From Desulfohalobiaceae bacterium S24 (GTDB lineage Bacteria; Desulfobacterota; Desulfovibrionia; Desulfovibrionales; Desulfothermaceae), in assembly GCA_011389765.1 (NCBI GenBank), contig JAABTT010000020.1, forward strand, positions 1 through 48,961: 48,961 bases of DNA, read 5' to 3'. Under the pieces are notes generated by a model that did not search any database, had not been told where the DNA came from, and worked only from the letters and a program-made list of their open reading frames with translations. The translations under genes were made by a program, and so were the position numbers. Below are positions 48,811 to 48,961 of the stretch, piece by piece (the stretch's first letter is position 1; each line of letters begins with the position of its first letter).

Positions 48811-48961
48811 AACCATCCTATGTGTTTGGAATTTCGGTTTCGAGAAGATTCTCCTTTGAGATTTTCCTTTTCAACGAAAATGCATGCCAGTTACCATGAT
48901 AAACCCTCGTTTGATCTGTTTAAGATTCCGGTACCTGGTTCAGGCTCAGAAACATTCTTGC

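Overview
The window is a chromosomal segment from a Gram-negative bacterium. It most resembles a Desulfovibrionales-type member of the Desulfobacterota (an inference, since no 16S, dsr or apr gene is present). The pointers are the pdxJ-acpS-nnr-CBS-tsaE-lysC-cimA gene run, the B12-dependent ribonucleotide reductase, the LUD-domain protein, the molybdenum hydroxylase cluster, and what looks like a selenocysteine-decoding gene at the right end. A BCCT carrier plus a glycine-betaine binding protein suggests some osmotic stress or use of quaternary amines.

Left part (1-8.3 kb): the remnant of a hybrid histidine kinase; a secreted DUF4139 protein; a small Cys-rich protein; a three-gene oligopeptide/nickel-type ABC transporter without a binding protein; a LUD-domain protein; a decayed small membrane gene; tRNA-Pro(CGG); and an AEC-type carrier.

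8.5-16.4 kb: a 1083-aa AsmA-like envelope protein, then an 891-aa fusion of aminomethyltransferase (GcvT) and serine hydroxymethyltransferase (GlyA), then a DUF1015 protein. Intergenic DNA here and at 16.4, 23.2, 28.5 and 40.3-40.6 kb carries degenerate short-period repeats.

16.6-24.6 kb: glycine-betaine binding protein, BCCT carrier and two tandem HTH/AbrB-like regulators, all on the minus strand; a TamA-like outer membrane protein; a 29-aa membrane peptide; then pcm, ridA and a crotonase on the plus strand.

24.6-33.4 kb: a molybdenum hydroxylase locus. iclR-mobA-xdhC runs left and the FAD, 2Fe-2S and molybdenum subunits run right from a shared control region with palindromes. HAD phosphatase, histidine phosphatase and metallophosphoesterase genes follow, ending in a 52-bp perfect palindrome shared with a convergent cardiolipin synthase gene.

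35.2-40.3 kb: a CysH-like protein that keeps its four Fe-S cysteines but lacks the catalytic tail, a membrane histidine kinase, a single-domain response regulator and NrdJ are tightly packed, with abutting stop and start codons.

40.7-48.8 kb (minus strand): cimA, lysC, tsaE, CBS protein, nnr, acpS and pdxJ, then a flavodoxin-like protein. Last is a DsbA/FrnE-type oxidoreductase in which the first cysteine of the CPWC active site is encoded by in-frame TGA, followed by a hairpin fitting the bacterial SECIS pattern. I consider this probable selenoprotein the most notable item in the window.
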